64,000 nt of DNA from CAWBJO01 sp963789175 (GCA_963789175.1 CAWBJO010000009.1:310001-374000), one strand, 5' to 3'. Positions 36,172-47,390 are shown, counted from the stretch's first letter. Numbers and translations are program-made. The notes: generated by a model not told the origin, from the sequence alone.

Positions 36172-37506
36172 ATGAGCAAAAGCCCCTCGTCCATGCTCCA
36201 CCGCTCGCTCACCGCCACCTACCGGTCGGCGGACGGCGGGCGAGGATGCATCATCACCGACAAGGATGGGAAGGCCTATCTCGACGCCTCGGGAGGTGCG
36301 GCCGTTTCGTGCCTCGGGCACGGGCATCCGCGCATCAACGCGGCGATCAAGCGCCAGGTGGAGAAGCTCGCCTTCGCGCACACCTCCTTCTTCACCAACG
36401 ATCCGGCCGAGGAGCTCGCGGCGCGTCTGTCGGCGAACGCGCCGGGCGGACCGTGGCGCGTCTATTTCACCTCGGGCGGCTCGGAAGCGACGGAGGCGGC
36501 GCTGAAGCTGACCCGCCAGATGCAGGTCGAGCGCGGCGAGGCGCAGCGCGACCGCTACTTCGCCCGGCTCTTCTCCTATCACGGGAACACGCTCGGGGCG
36601 CTGGCGGTCTCCGGCAACATGGCGCGGCGCAAGCTCTACGAGCCCATCCTGCCGACGAACGTCACCCACGTCGCGGCGTGCCATGCCTATCGCCACCAGA
36701 CGCCGGGGGAGAGCGCGGCGGACTACGGCCTCCGGGCGGCGCGCTCGCTCGCGGATGCGGCGGCCGAGGACAACCTTGGCATCGCCTTCATCGCCGAAAC
36801 CGTCGCCGGCGCGACGCTCGGCGCCGTGCCGCCGGCACCGGGCTACTTCCGCGAGATCCGACGCATCTGCGACGCGCACGGCCTGTTCCTCATCCTCGAT
36901 GAGGTGATGTGCGGCATGGGACGGTGCGGCACGCTGCATGCGTTCGAGCGTGAAGGCGTCGTCCCCGACATCATCACCCTCGCCAAGGGACTGGGCGCCG
37001 GCTACCAGCCGATCGGCGCGGTCATGGTGCGCCAGTCGATCGCGGACGAGCTCCAGCGCGGGTCGGCCGCCTTCCAGCACGGCCACACCTACATGGCGCA
37101 TGCCATCGCGGCTGCGGCGGCACTCGAGGTGCAGAAGGTGATCGCGGAAGACGGGCTCGTGGCGCGGGTCGGGACGAGCGGCGCGCTTCTCATGGAAATG
37201 CTCGCGGCGGCCTTCGGCGACCATCCGCATGTGGGCGACATCCGCGGGCGCGGACTCCTCGCCGCCTTCGAGCTCGTCTCCGACCGGAAGACGAAATCGC
37301 CCTTCCCCGCCGAACGCAGGATCGCGGCACGGATCAAGGCGCTCGCCCTCGACCGCGGCCTCCTCTGCTATCCGATGGGCGGAGCGGCAGACGGCGTCAA
37401 CGGCGACCACGTCCTGCTCGCACCACCGTACATCATCGGCGATAGCGAGCTCGAGCAGGCGGTAGGCATATTAAAGAGCGTGGTGGACGAGGTGCTAAAA
37501 GCGTAA
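36172..37506 (+). CDS. Class III aminotransferase
   Basis: PLP-dependent transaminase, 444 aa, of the aspartate aminotransferase III superfamily. PLP-lysine is K272 in TLAKGLGAGYQPIGAVMV; FLILDEVMCGMGR carries the Asp, and TSGGSEATEAALKL binds phosphate. It differs clearly from the enzyme at 17905-19272 (LASGGAAVSCLGHGHPRIN-type N-terminus). The amino donor is unknown. Divergent from the glycerate kinase with 87 bp between starts; a glyoxylate-linked role is a guess from neighbours. Confidence 0.88.
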   Translation: MSKSPSSMLHRSLTATYRSADGGRGCIITDKDGKAYLDASGGAAVSCLGHGHPRINAAIKRQVEKLAFAHTSFFTNDPAEELAARLSANAPGGPWRVYFTSGGSEATEAALKLTRQMQVERGEAQRDRYFARLFSYHGNTLGALAVSGNMARRKLYEPILPTNVTHVAACHAYRHQTPGESAADYGLRAARSLADAAAEDNLGIAFIAETVAGATLGAVPPAPGYFREIRRICDAHGLFLILDEVMCGMGRCGTLHAFEREGVVPDIITLAKGLGAGYQPIGAVMVRQSIADELQRGSAAFQHGHTYMAHAIAAAAALEVQKVIAEDGLVARVGTSGALLMEMLAAAFGDHPHVGDIRGRGLLAAFELVSDRKTKSPFPAERRIAARIKALALDRGLLCYPMGGAADGVNGDHVLLAPPYIIGDSELEQAVGILKSVVDEVLKA

Positions 37507-37601
37507 ACATCGGGAAAACCGGGACTTGAGCACTTTCACGACGGCTCGCCGGCGTGAGATACTGACGCCAACCCCGCGCCGAGGAGGTACGAGTCGAGAT
37601 C

Positions 37602-38717
37602 ATGAATTCGCCGAAGACCGCATCGAAATCCTTCGCCGGCGCATCCAACGGGCCGGCGCACGCCTCCTACAAGCAGTCCGGCGTCGATACGGCCGAGGCC
37701 GATCTCGGCCTGACCAACATCATCCAGCGGGTCCAGGCAACGTGGCCGAAGCAGGGCCAGGGGCGGGTCATCCTGCCGATCGGCTACTTCGCGAACGTCG
37801 TCGAGGTCAACGGGGCGGGCGTCGCCATCTGCACCGACGGCGTGGGGTCGAAGACCATCATCGCCTCGGAGATGGGCAAGTACGACACGATCGGCATCGA
37901 TTGCGTGGCGATGAACGTCAACGACATGATCTGCGTCGGCGCGCGGCCGCTGTCGATGGTCGACTACCTCGCGGTGGAGAAGGCCGACGCCTCCATGCTG
38001 GACGCCATCGGCGCCGGGCTGACGGCGGGAGCCGAGACGGCGCAGATTTCCATCTCCGGCGGCGAGACGTCGCAACTGAAGGACATCGTGAAGGGCTTCG
38101 ATCTCGTCGGCATGGCAATCGGCACGGTCGAGCTCGATCGCGTCATCTCCGGCAGCCATGTGGCCGAAGGTGACGTCGTCATCGGAGTGCGCAGCAGCGG
38201 CATCCACAGCAACGGATATTCACTCGCCAGGCGGGCCTTCTTCGAGGACCACCACTATGAGCTCGATCACAAGTTCGACGACCTCGAACTCACCCTCGGC
38301 GAGGAGCTGCTGCGGCCGACCGACATCTACGTGCGGGAGGCGATGGACGTGCTCGCGCACGTGGCGGACGTGAAGGCGCTCATCAACATCACGAGCGACG
38401 GGCTGCTCAATCTCGCACGCGTGCAGGCGGAAATGGGCTTCGAGATCGAGAGCATCTTCGAGCCGCATCCGATCTTTCCGCTGATCCAGCGGCATGCGGG
38501 CGTCGACGACGGCGAGATGTTCGAAGTGTTCAACATGGGAATCGGCTTCTGCTACGTGGTTCCGGCGAGCGAAGCGGCGCCGACCATCGACATCCTTAAG
38601 CGGCACGGGCGCACGGCCAAGGTCATCGGGCACGCCGTGAACGATCCCGACCGCCGCGTGCGGATTCACGAATACGGACTCGTGGGACAGCACAAGTCGT
38701 TCCGGCCCGAGGCCTAG
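37602..38717 (+). CDS. purM: Phosphoribosylformylglycinamidine cyclo-ligase, archaeal-like type
   Basis: AIR synthetase of purine synthesis, 371 aa. It starts ... ASYKQSGVDTAEADLGLTNI and has AICTDGVGSKTIIASEM, YDTIGIDCVAMNVNDMICVG and ARPLSMVDYLAVEKADA. These look closer to archaeal PurM (which I recall as GVGSK...DCVAMVVNDIICVGAEPLAMVDYLAVE) than to the usual proteobacterial form (GVGTKL...[23 protein letters not shown]). The usual GGETAEMP loop is GGETSQLKD here. No purN follows, as it would in the canonical alphaproteobacterial purMN pair. It may replace or duplicate the canonical enzyme. Confidence 0.88.
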   Translation: MNSPKTASKSFAGASNGPAHASYKQSGVDTAEADLGLTNIIQRVQATWPKQGQGRVILPIGYFANVVEVNGAGVAICTDGVGSKTIIASEMGKYDTIGIDCVAMNVNDMICVGARPLSMVDYLAVEKADASMLDAIGAGLTAGAETAQISISGGETSQLKDIVKGFDLVGMAIGTVELDRVISGSHVAEGDVVIGVRSSGIHSNGYSLARRAFFEDHHYELDHKFDDLELTLGEELLRPTDIYVREAMDVLAHVADVKALINITSDGLLNLARVQAEMGFEIESIFEPHPIFPLIQRHAGVDDGEMFEVFNMGIGFCYVVPASEAAPTIDILKRHGRTAKVIGHAVNDPDRRVRIHEYGLVGQHKSFRPEA

Positions 38718-38778
38718 CATCCCGACAGGCCGTCAAGCTTCGAGCGGTCGATTTGGGGCGATGCGTCTCGATCTGGAA

Positions 38779-38855
38779 TGGTACAGCTGGGTGGACTCGA
38801 ACCACCGACCCCCGGATCCACAATCCGATGCTCTAACCAACTGAGCTACAGCTGC
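38779..38855 (-). tRNA. tRNA-His (GUG)
   Basis: 77 nt with encoded CCA. Acceptor stem GCAGCTG pairs with CAGCTGT (G1-U72 wobble), the D-stem is GCTC/GAGC, the anticodon loop is TTGTGGA with anticodon GTG, and the T-stem is GGTGG/CCACC. Position 73 is A and the base before G1 is T, so there is no encoded G-1. This matches the non-canonical tRNA-His of a group of alphaproteobacteria. It lies between purM and the phasin gene. Confidence 0.97.
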
Positions 38856-38878
38856 ACGCTTTCGAGGACGGGTCGACC

Positions 38879-39355
38879 CTAGTCCGAAAGGCCGAAGGAT
38901 TTCAAGTCGGCCGGGCGACGGGGCAGCGAGGTGAGGACCTTCAGCCCGAGATCCGACAGCTCCAGCGACTGGCGCAGCACGGCGGCCACCTGGCGGTGGG
39001 CGAAATCGCGGTGGATGTCTGCGAGGTTGGCAATGTCGTTCAGGGCGATCAGACGACGCCAGTAGTCGAGCGCCGCGCCGGCGTTCTCCTCCGCCATCTG
39101 GAAGGCGCGCAGCTGCAGCTCGGTCGCGGCGCGCTTGAAGGTCGTCGACGCTTCGTCGAAGAAGCGCATGGTCTCCATGGTCGTGTCCTCGACGCGGTCG
39201 AGCGCCGCCTCGGCCCGGTCGACGGAGGCACGGGCAAGGGTGCGGAGGTCGCGTGCCGCCTCGGGGGCGGGACGCGCTGCGGCCGGGGCGGGCGCGGCGA
39301 CGGTCGTCTTCGACTTGGGCTTTTGCGGCTTGGGCGGCTTCTTGGCGCGGGTCAT
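38879..39355 (-). CDS. Phasin-family protein
   Basis: 158-aa protein with a Lys/Pro-rich N-terminus (MTRAKKPPKPQKPKSKTT) and an amphipathic helical domain: VDRAEAALDRVEDTTMETMR, FFDEASTTFKRAATELQLRA and FQMAEENAGAALDYWRRL, the phasin_2 type. Phasins coat polyhydroxybutyrate granules and are often regulated with the granule state. AGGAG lies just before ATG 39355. It sits near an acetoacetyl-CoA synthetase gene and a MaoC hydratase is elsewhere in the window, which suggests PHB metabolism. Confidence 0.88.
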   Translation of the reverse strand: MTRAKKPPKPQKPKSKTTVAAPAPAAARPAPEAARDLRTLARASVDRAEAALDRVEDTTMETMRFFDEASTTFKRAATELQLRAFQMAEENAGAALDYWRRLIALNDIANLADIHRDFAHRQVAAVLRQSLELSDLGLKVLTSLPRRPADLKSFGLSD

Positions 39356-39533
39356 GGAAAGCTCCTTTGATCCGGAACATAGGGGGTTTTTGCTGCAGTG
39401 CAATGTAATCTTTGCGGGCGCATCGCGGCCTTAAATATAAGCTGTTGATCACGCTCGGAATCCGCCGGAGTTGTGGACGGCGCAGCGACGAGGGGTCTAT
39501 TGTCGCAGCATCGCGTTGGGATGGGATATCGCG

Positions 39534-42005
39534 ATGCAACCTGGCTTCCAGGCCCCCGACGAGCTCAGGCTCAACGAGGGGCCGTGCTATCTGTGGGACA
39601 CCGACCGACTCCGGATCGTGTGGGCGAACGCCGCCGGCCTCGCGCCGTTCGGGGCGGAAACGCTTTTCGACCTGATCGACCGGCCGTTCGACGGCAGCGA
39701 GCCGGGCGTGGCGCGCATCCGCGGGCTCGCCCACGAGCTCAAGGCCGGCGAGACGCAGTCGGTCGAGCTGCTCTTTCCGTCGGCGGGCGCGTCGATCAAG
39801 GGCCAGGTCCGGCTCGAAAGGCTGACGGACGGACGCACGGGCCTCCTCATCATCGGCGACGCCGGAAGGGGCAAGCGCGACGATCCTCAGATCATGGATG
39901 CGTTTGCGGCGCTGCCGGTCGCGGCCGCCATCGTCGACGCCGAGGGCAGATTGACGCGGCAGAACCTGGCGGCAGCGGAATTCCTCGATCCATCGCGCGA
40001 GGCGACGCTCGCAAGCTTTCTCGGCGACGGCGAAAAGGCGAAAGGGATCATCGAACGGACGCGCGCCGCCGGCACGGTCAGCGAAATTCTCAGCGTCGAC
40101 ACGAAACTCGGGCGACGCGAGGTGCGCCTCACCGCCCGGCGCACGGGCACGCGCGGCGATGCTGTCGCGAACCTCATCCTGACCCTTGAAGACGTGACCG
40201 AGCGGCGGGCGCTCGAGCGGGCGCTGGTCCAGGGCGGCATGGCGCCCAGTCCGCGGCAGACATCCGCCGGCCCGCCCGCAAGCTCGTCCGACGACAAGCC
40301 GGCGGCCAGACTCGCGGAGCCTGTGAAAAAGGCGAGTCCGGCGAGCGACATGGCGGCGGCGGTTCGCACGCCGGATGAAGAGTCCGACGTACCGCCGGTC
40401 ATCCGCAAGCGGCTCGAGGAGATGGACGGCGCCATCATCATCCTCCGTCTGAACGAGATGCTGCATGCCAATGGGCGAGCGCTGAAGCTCCTCGGGTTCG
40501 CCTCGTTCGGCCAGCTCAAGGCGCGCTCCGACATTCCCCAACTCCTCGTCGCGCCGACCATGCCCACCACCATCGCCGATGCCGAAGGCCGAGCGGTGAA
40601 GATCAAGTCGCAGCTGTCGCAGGTCGCCTGGCAGGGCGGCTACGCCACGCAGGCCATCATCACCGCGGCGGCGGACGCCGCGGCTCCTGCGCCGGAGCCC
40701 AAGCCGGCACCGCCCATCGATGCCGCTCCCGTCGAAACGGCGACCGAAGCGCCGCCGGCGCGCGAGACCAAGATCCAGACGGCGGCGAGGGAGAAGCCCA
40801 CGGCCGCGGAGAAGCCGGCGCCAGCGGTTCCGGCCGAGACCCCCGAGTCGGCGTCGCAGAGCTGGAAGCCGGAAGACGCCGAGCTCAGCGCCATCCTCGA
40901 CACGGCGAGCGACGGCATCATCACCCTCGACGACCAGGGCCGCATCCGCTCGTTCAGCGCCGGAGCCGAGGCGATCTTCGGTTCGACCAAGGCCGACGTG
41001 CTCGGCAAGCCGTTCACGAGCCTGCTCACCGCCGAGACGCGCAAGATCTTCCGCGACTATCTCGCGGCGTTGAGCGATTCCGGCATGGCCGCCGTCTTCA
41101 ACGACGGGCGCGAGGTCGAGGCGATCGCCGGGCCGGGGAAAATCCTGCCGCTGTTCCTCACCATCACGCGCTTCCAGCCGACCGCCAAGCCCAAGAACGG
41201 GCAGAAACCCGGTTTCTGCGCGGTGGTGCGCGACATCACGCAGTGGAAGCAGACCGAGCTCGAGCTGCGCGAGGCCAAGGAGAAGGCGGAGCGTACGAGC
41301 GCCCAGAAGTCGGAGTTCCTGGCGCGCATCAGCCACGAGCTCAGGACGCCGCTCAACGCCATCCTCGGCTTCTCCGAGGTCATGCGGCTCGAACGCTTCG
41401 GGCGCATCAACAACGAGAAGTACCGCGACTACATCAGCGACATCCATGCGAGCGGCTCGCACCTGCTGTCGCTCATCAACGACCTCCTCGACCTCTCCAA
41501 GGTCGAGGCGGGCAAGCTCGAACTCAACTTCACGAGCGTCAACCTGGCCGAGGTCACCGAGCACGCCATACGGCTGCTCGCCGACCGGGCGCAACAGGCG
41601 CGGGTGATCATGCGGAAGTCGTTTCCGCCCGAGCTTCCGAACGTGGTGGCCGACCTGCGCTCGATGCGCCAGATCATGCTGAACCTTCTGACGAACGCCA
41701 TCAAGTTCACCGATCCCGGCGGTCAGGTGATCGTGTCCGGCCGCCTCAACAGCGCCGGCGAACTCCTGCTGCGCGTCAAGGATACCGGCGTCGGCATGAC
41801 GGAGGAGGAGATCCGCGGCGCCCTCGAACCATTCCGCCGGGTGACGACCGACTCGCGCCCCGACGTCGAAGGCACCGGGCTCGGCCTGCCGCTGACGCGG
41901 GCACTCACCGAAGCGAACCGGGCGAAGTTCTGGATCAGCAGCGAGCCCGGCAAGGGCACGCTGGTCGAGATCGTCTATCCGACGACGCGGGTGCTGGCCG
42001 AGTAG
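39534..42005 (+). CDS. PAS-domain sensor histidine kinase, PdhS-like
   Basis: 823-aa cytosolic hybrid-less histidine kinase. An N-terminal sensory region (1-230) is followed by a Pro/Ala-rich linker (about 245-300), a PAS-like domain (about 300-380), another Ala/Pro/Glu-rich linker, a PAS domain from about residue 442, then the kinase core: H601 in ARISHELRTPLNAILGFSEV, NAIKFTDPGGQVIVSG (N box) and DTGVGMTEEE with GTGLGLPLTRALTEANRAKF. The core resembles the DivJ/PleC/PdhS group that feeds the CtrA cell-cycle pathway. ATG 39534 is tentative, since a GTG upstream (39471) gives 21 more residues. It has no attached receiver. Confidence 0.88.
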   Translation: MQPGFQAPDELRLNEGPCYLWDTDRLRIVWANAAGLAPFGAETLFDLIDRPFDGSEPGVARIRGLAHELKAGETQSVELLFPSAGASIKGQVRLERLTDGRTGLLIIGDAGRGKRDDPQIMDAFAALPVAAAIVDAEGRLTRQNLAAAEFLDPSREATLASFLGDGEKAKGIIERTRAAGTVSEILSVDTKLGRREVRLTARRTGTRGDAVANLILTLEDVTERRALERALVQGGMAPSPRQTSAGPPASSSDDKPAARLAEPVKKASPASDMAAAVRTPDEESDVPPVIRKRLEEMDGAIIILRLNEMLHANGRALKLLGFASFGQLKARSDIPQLLVAPTMPTTIADAEGRAVKIKSQLSQVAWQGGYATQAIITAAADAAAPAPEPKPAPPIDAAPVETATEAPPARETKIQTAAREKPTAAEKPAPAVPAETPESASQSWKPEDAELSAILDTASDGIITLDDQGRIRSFSAGAEAIFGSTKADVLGKPFTSLLTAETRKIFRDYLAALSDSGMAAVFNDGREVEAIAGPGKILPLFLTITRFQPTAKPKNGQKPGFCAVVRDITQWKQTELELREAKEKAERTSAQKSEFLARISHELRTPLNAILGFSEVMRLERFGRINNEKYRDYISDIHASGSHLLSLINDLLDLSKVEAGKLELNFTSVNLAEVTEHAIRLLADRAQQARVIMRKSFPPELPNVVADLRSMRQIMLNLLTNAIKFTDPGGQVIVSGRLNSAGELLLRVKDTGVGMTEEEIRGALEPFRRVTTDSRPDVEGTGLGLPLTRALTEANRAKFWISSEPGKGTLVEIVYPTTRVLAE

Positions 42006-42009
42006 GGTT

Positions 42010-43972
<1,963 letters not shown>

Positions 43973-44136
43973 GTGCTTCTATCCCTTCGAGGTGGCCAGG
44001 GCGGGCAAAATACTCCGGTGGAGTGTGGCCCAAAAGCCCCAGTGCCAGCATCACTTCGCCGCAATTGCGCTTTGGAATTGCTTACAAACGGCGGTCGGTA
44101 TCCTAGATGTCGGCCTTCGTTGGCGTTCGGTGTTCT

Positions 44137-46143
44137 ATGCGGCGACTCACTTTTGTTTTGCTTCTGCTCGGTGGCCTTGCCTCTTCAGGGCTGGCCTTGG
44201 TTTACTTCGTCCTGTCGCCGGGCTATCTCGCCTCCTTCATCACCCAGGCGGTCGCGGACGCCACCGGGCGCGAGGTCAGCATCGCCAGCGGTCCGCGGAT
44301 CAGCCTGTGGCCAAAGCCCGCCATCCGCCTCAAGGGGATCACCATCTCCAATCCGCCGGGCGCGGCGCAAGGGGTCCTCGCCAGCGCCGAGGCCATGGAA
44401 ATCCGCATGAGCTTCGGCGCCCTGCTGCACAGCCGGCCGGACATCCGCGAACTGCACCTGACGCGGCCGGAACTCGACCTCGTGATCGGGAAGGACGGGC
44501 GGGCGAACTGGGAGTTCACGGGCGCCGGCCAGGGGCGCGGCGTGGACGGCGGCAGGCTGCCGCCGATCTACGTCGAGGACGGCACCATCCGGTTCACCGA
44601 CCAGCGCACCGGAGCCTCGGCCACCCTGCCCCATCTCGACTTCGTGCTCATGCTCGGTCCGGAGCTCCAGCCGATCGAGCTCAAGGGCAGCGGCGAATGG
44701 CGGGGCGACCGGGCGAGCTTCTCGCTCTACATAAAGTCGCCGCATGGGCTCGCCGGCTCCGGCACCCCGCTCGATTTCAACCTGTCGGCGTCGCGGCTGT
44801 CGCTTGCCTATAGCGGGCGTGCCGTGATCCGCGACGGGCTCGAACTGGCGGGCCAGGTCGATGCACGGTCGCGATCGCTGCGCGACCTCGCCCGGTGGAC
44901 GGGCGTGAAGATCGCCGACGGGCGCGGCCTCAACAGCGTGACCGTCAACGGATCGCTGGCGACGAAGGGGGCACGCTTTCATTTCAAGAAGGCGCGGCTC
45001 GTCCTCGACGGGCAGAATGCCCAGGGCGATGTTTCCGTCGACCTATCGCAGACCCGGCCCGCCGTGACGGCGCGCCTCGGGGTCGACCAGATCGACATCA
45101 ACAAATATGCGCCGCCGCGCGACGGCAACGCCTTCAGCGGCTCGGGCACCGGTCTCGAAGGCTGGAGCGCCGCCGCTCTCGATTTCACGGCTCTCAAGGG
45201 CGTCGACGCCCTCCTCACCATCAATGCGGCACGCCTGGTCTACGGCGACCTTGCCACCGGCCGCGGCACGATCGAAGCGTCGCTGCAAAACGGCGTCCTC
45301 AGCGCGGAGCTCAAATCTCTCGCCCTCTACGGCGGCAGTCTCGAGGGCACGATCGCACTCAACGGCGCGGACGAGGTGCCGCGCCTCAGCGTCGCGGCCC
45401 GCGGCCGCGGGCTCGATGCGCGTCCGTTCCTCACCGACGCGGCCAGGTTCGGGTTCCTCGCCGGAGGCCTCGACATCGACCTGTCGGTCGCCACCGGCGG
45501 ACGAAACCAGCAGGAGATGATCGGCGCCCTAAACGGCACCGTCGGAATTCGCATGGCGCATGGATCGGTGCTGGGCGCCGATGCCGGCACCATCGTCCGC
45601 ACCGTCGGCCGCACTGTGGTGACCGGCTGGGGGCAGGAACCCGTCGAGGAAACCGACTTCGACACGCTCAAGGCGGATTTCACCATCGCCGACGGGCTGG
45701 CCGACACGCGGGACCTCGAGATGAGCGGTGCGCTGGTGCGCATCACGGGGTCGGGCACCGTCGATCTCCTGAAGCGCGAGGTCGACTTCAAGGTCGAGCC
45801 GGAGCTGGCGTCGCTCGCCGGAACCGACGCCGGCTACGAGACGGCACTTGCCGTGCCCCTCGTCATTGCCGGGCCGTGGGGCAAGCCGCGGTTCTATCCC
45901 GACGTCGCCGGGATTCTCGAAAATCCAGCGGCCGGATTCCTCAGGCTGGAAGGCCTGGCGAAAGAGCTCCGCCACAAGGGCGAGACCACCAACCCGGCGA
46001 TCGAGGAGAAGGTGGAGCCTGCAACCCAGACCCAGGAAGATCCGAGCGCGCTGGAGCTGCTCAAGCAGCAGTTTCTGGACAACGGCAGCGACATTCAGGG
46101 ATTCTCCGGCGAACAGCAGCTCGAATCGATTCCCGTGCAATAG
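44137..46143 (+). CDS. AsmA-family protein
   Basis: Envelope protein of 668 aa with one N-terminal transmembrane helix (MRRLTFVLLLLGGLASSGLA) and the AsmA domain: SPGYLASFITQAVADATGRE, GPRISLWPKPAIRLKGITIS, DIRELHLTRPELDLVIGKDG, and a C-terminal AsmA_2 part with GSVLGADAGTIVRTVGR and LKREVDFKVEPEL. AsmA-like proteins are repeat-beta-groove proteins thought to move lipids between membranes. An ATG at 44107 would add ten residues; the choice is not firm. Divergent from aacS. Confidence 0.9.
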   Translation: MRRLTFVLLLLGGLASSGLALVYFVLSPGYLASFITQAVADATGREVSIASGPRISLWPKPAIRLKGITISNPPGAAQGVLASAEAMEIRMSFGALLHSRPDIRELHLTRPELDLVIGKDGRANWEFTGAGQGRGVDGGRLPPIYVEDGTIRFTDQRTGASATLPHLDFVLMLGPELQPIELKGSGEWRGDRASFSLYIKSPHGLAGSGTPLDFNLSASRLSLAYSGRAVIRDGLELAGQVDARSRSLRDLARWTGVKIADGRGLNSVTVNGSLATKGARFHFKKARLVLDGQNAQGDVSVDLSQTRPAVTARLGVDQIDINKYAPPRDGNAFSGSGTGLEGWSAAALDFTALKGVDALLTINAARLVYGDLATGRGTIEASLQNGVLSAELKSLALYGGSLEGTIALNGADEVPRLSVAARGRGLDARPFLTDAARFGFLAGGLDIDLSVATGGRNQQEMIGALNGTVGIRMAHGSVLGADAGTIVRTVGRTVVTGWGQEPVEETDFDTLKADFTIADGLADTRDLEMSGALVRITGSGTVDLLKREVDFKVEPELASLAGTDAGYETALAVPLVIAGPWGKPRFYPDVAGILENPAAGFLRLEGLAKELRHKGETTNPAIEEKVEPATQTQEDPSALELLKQQFLDNGSDIQGFSGEQQLESIPVQ

Positions 46144-46210
46144 ACGGCGGGTTTGACAAGTTCGCCGTGCCGACGCCATGGTCGCGAGCCCCCTGCAGGA
46201 GTCAAAACCA

Positions 46211-46663
46211 TTGATCCGGGTCCAGGAACAGCCATTCGATGTGGCGCGCGAGCTCGAAGCGCTCAAGCAAGAGGCGCCGGGCGCCGGCGCGACGAGCATC
46301 TTCGTCGGCACCGTACGGGGCACGGGTGATCAGGGCAGCATCGAGTCCATGACGCTCGAGCACTATCCCGGGATGACTGAGAGGGCGCTTGCCGACATCG
46401 AGGCCGAAGCGAGATCGCGCTGGCCGCTTCTAGGCTCGCTCATCGTGCACCGATTCGGACGGCTGGAGCCCGGCGACGACATCGTCCTCGTCGTCACGCT
46501 CGCGGAGCACCGGCAGGCCGCCATCGAGGCCTCGACATTCCTGATCGACTGGCTGAAAACCAAGGCACCCTTCTGGAAGCTCGAAGAATCGGATGGGGGC
46601 GGCCAATGGGTCGAGGCAAGGCACACCGACGAGGACGCGGCACAGCGCTGGAAACGCGGCTGA
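46211..46663 (+). CDS. moaE: Molybdopterin synthase catalytic subunit MoaE
   Basis: 150-aa subunit that converts cPMP to molybdopterin with MoaD. Motifs: FVGTVRGTGDQGSIESMTLE, HRFGRLEPGDDIVLVV, FLIDWLKTKAPFWKLEES with the catalytic lysine. AGGAG (46197-46201) sits 9 bp before TTG 46211, whereas the upstream ATG 46178 has no ribosome site, so TTG is the likelier start. No moaD neighbour is present. The molybdenum cofactor is needed by the formate dehydrogenase at 59-64 kb. Confidence 0.92.
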   Translation: MIRVQEQPFDVARELEALKQEAPGAGATSIFVGTVRGTGDQGSIESMTLEHYPGMTERALADIEAEARSRWPLLGSLIVHRFGRLEPGDDIVLVVTLAEHRQAAIEASTFLIDWLKTKAPFWKLEESDGGGQWVEARHTDEDAAQRWKRG

Positions 46664-46676
46664 GGCCAAGCGCATC

Positions 46677-47252
46677 ATGAGGCCGTACTGGCGAGCCGGA
46701 CGGGTGCCGAACCCCCGCCGTTCGCTCTATCGCATCGTCACCGATGCGATCTTCGCCCTCCTCCTCGCCGCGATCATCCTCTATGCCACCAACGCGTTCT
46801 CCCCCTTCGAAGAGCCGGCGAACGTCACCGTGGTGGACGGCGACACGCTCAAGGAGGGCCGCCAGGGAATCCGGCTCCACGGGATCGACGCTCCCGAGCT
46901 CGACCAGTATTGCGGGGACGGGAGGGGCGTGCCCTATGCGTGCGGCGAGGAGGCCAAGCGCAGCCTGGCGCACCTGATCGCCGGGCAGACGGTCCAGTGC
47001 CGCATGGTCGACAGCGACCGCTACCGGCGCGAGGTTTCGATCTGCCGGTCCGGCGAGACCAACCTCAATCGCGAGATGGTCCGGCTCGGCTGGGCCGTCG
47101 CCTACCGCAAGCACAGCCTCGACTATGTGGGGGCCGAAAACGAGGCGCGGCGCAACCGGCGCGGCTTGTGGGCGGGAACGTTCGAAGCGCCGGAGAAGCA
47201 TCGCGGTCCGCGCCAGCTCGAGAGCGGCTTACCTGCAATGGAGGATGAATGA
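46677..47252 (+). CDS. Membrane-tethered thermonuclease-family (SNase) protein
   Basis: 191 aa with one N-terminal transmembrane helix (IVTDAIFALLLAAIILYATN) and a staphylococcal-nuclease fold: NVTVVDGDTLKEGRQGIRLH, GIDAPELDQYCGD and a conserved Arg-rich turn SDRYRREVSICRSGETNLN, MVRLGWAVAY. The catalytic Arg-Glu-Arg set is plausible. Most likely exposed to the periplasm; whether it cuts nucleic acid is not proved. It starts 13 bp after moaE. Not in an evident operon with the next gene (139 bp). Confidence 0.87.
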   Translation: MRPYWRAGRVPNPRRSLYRIVTDAIFALLLAAIILYATNAFSPFEEPANVTVVDGDTLKEGRQGIRLHGIDAPELDQYCGDGRGVPYACGEEAKRSLAHLIAGQTVQCRMVDSDRYRREVSICRSGETNLNREMVRLGWAVAYRKHSLDYVGAENEARRNRRGLWAGTFEAPEKHRGPRQLESGLPAMEDE

Positions 47253-47390
47253 GCCACGCGGCCACCGGAGATTGGGGCTTTTCCGGCCACACGGGCTTCG
47301 CGTAACCGATCCTAAACCCTACCCTTCAAGCGGACCTTCATTTTCATCGGCTAAGCCTATCCCGACTTTTGCATTTTGGAGGATCGGGTG

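Noticed and set aside
46153..46185. TTGACA promoter for moaE
   Set aside because: The sequence 17 bp downstream is CCATGG, not a -10; moaE more likely reads through from asmA.
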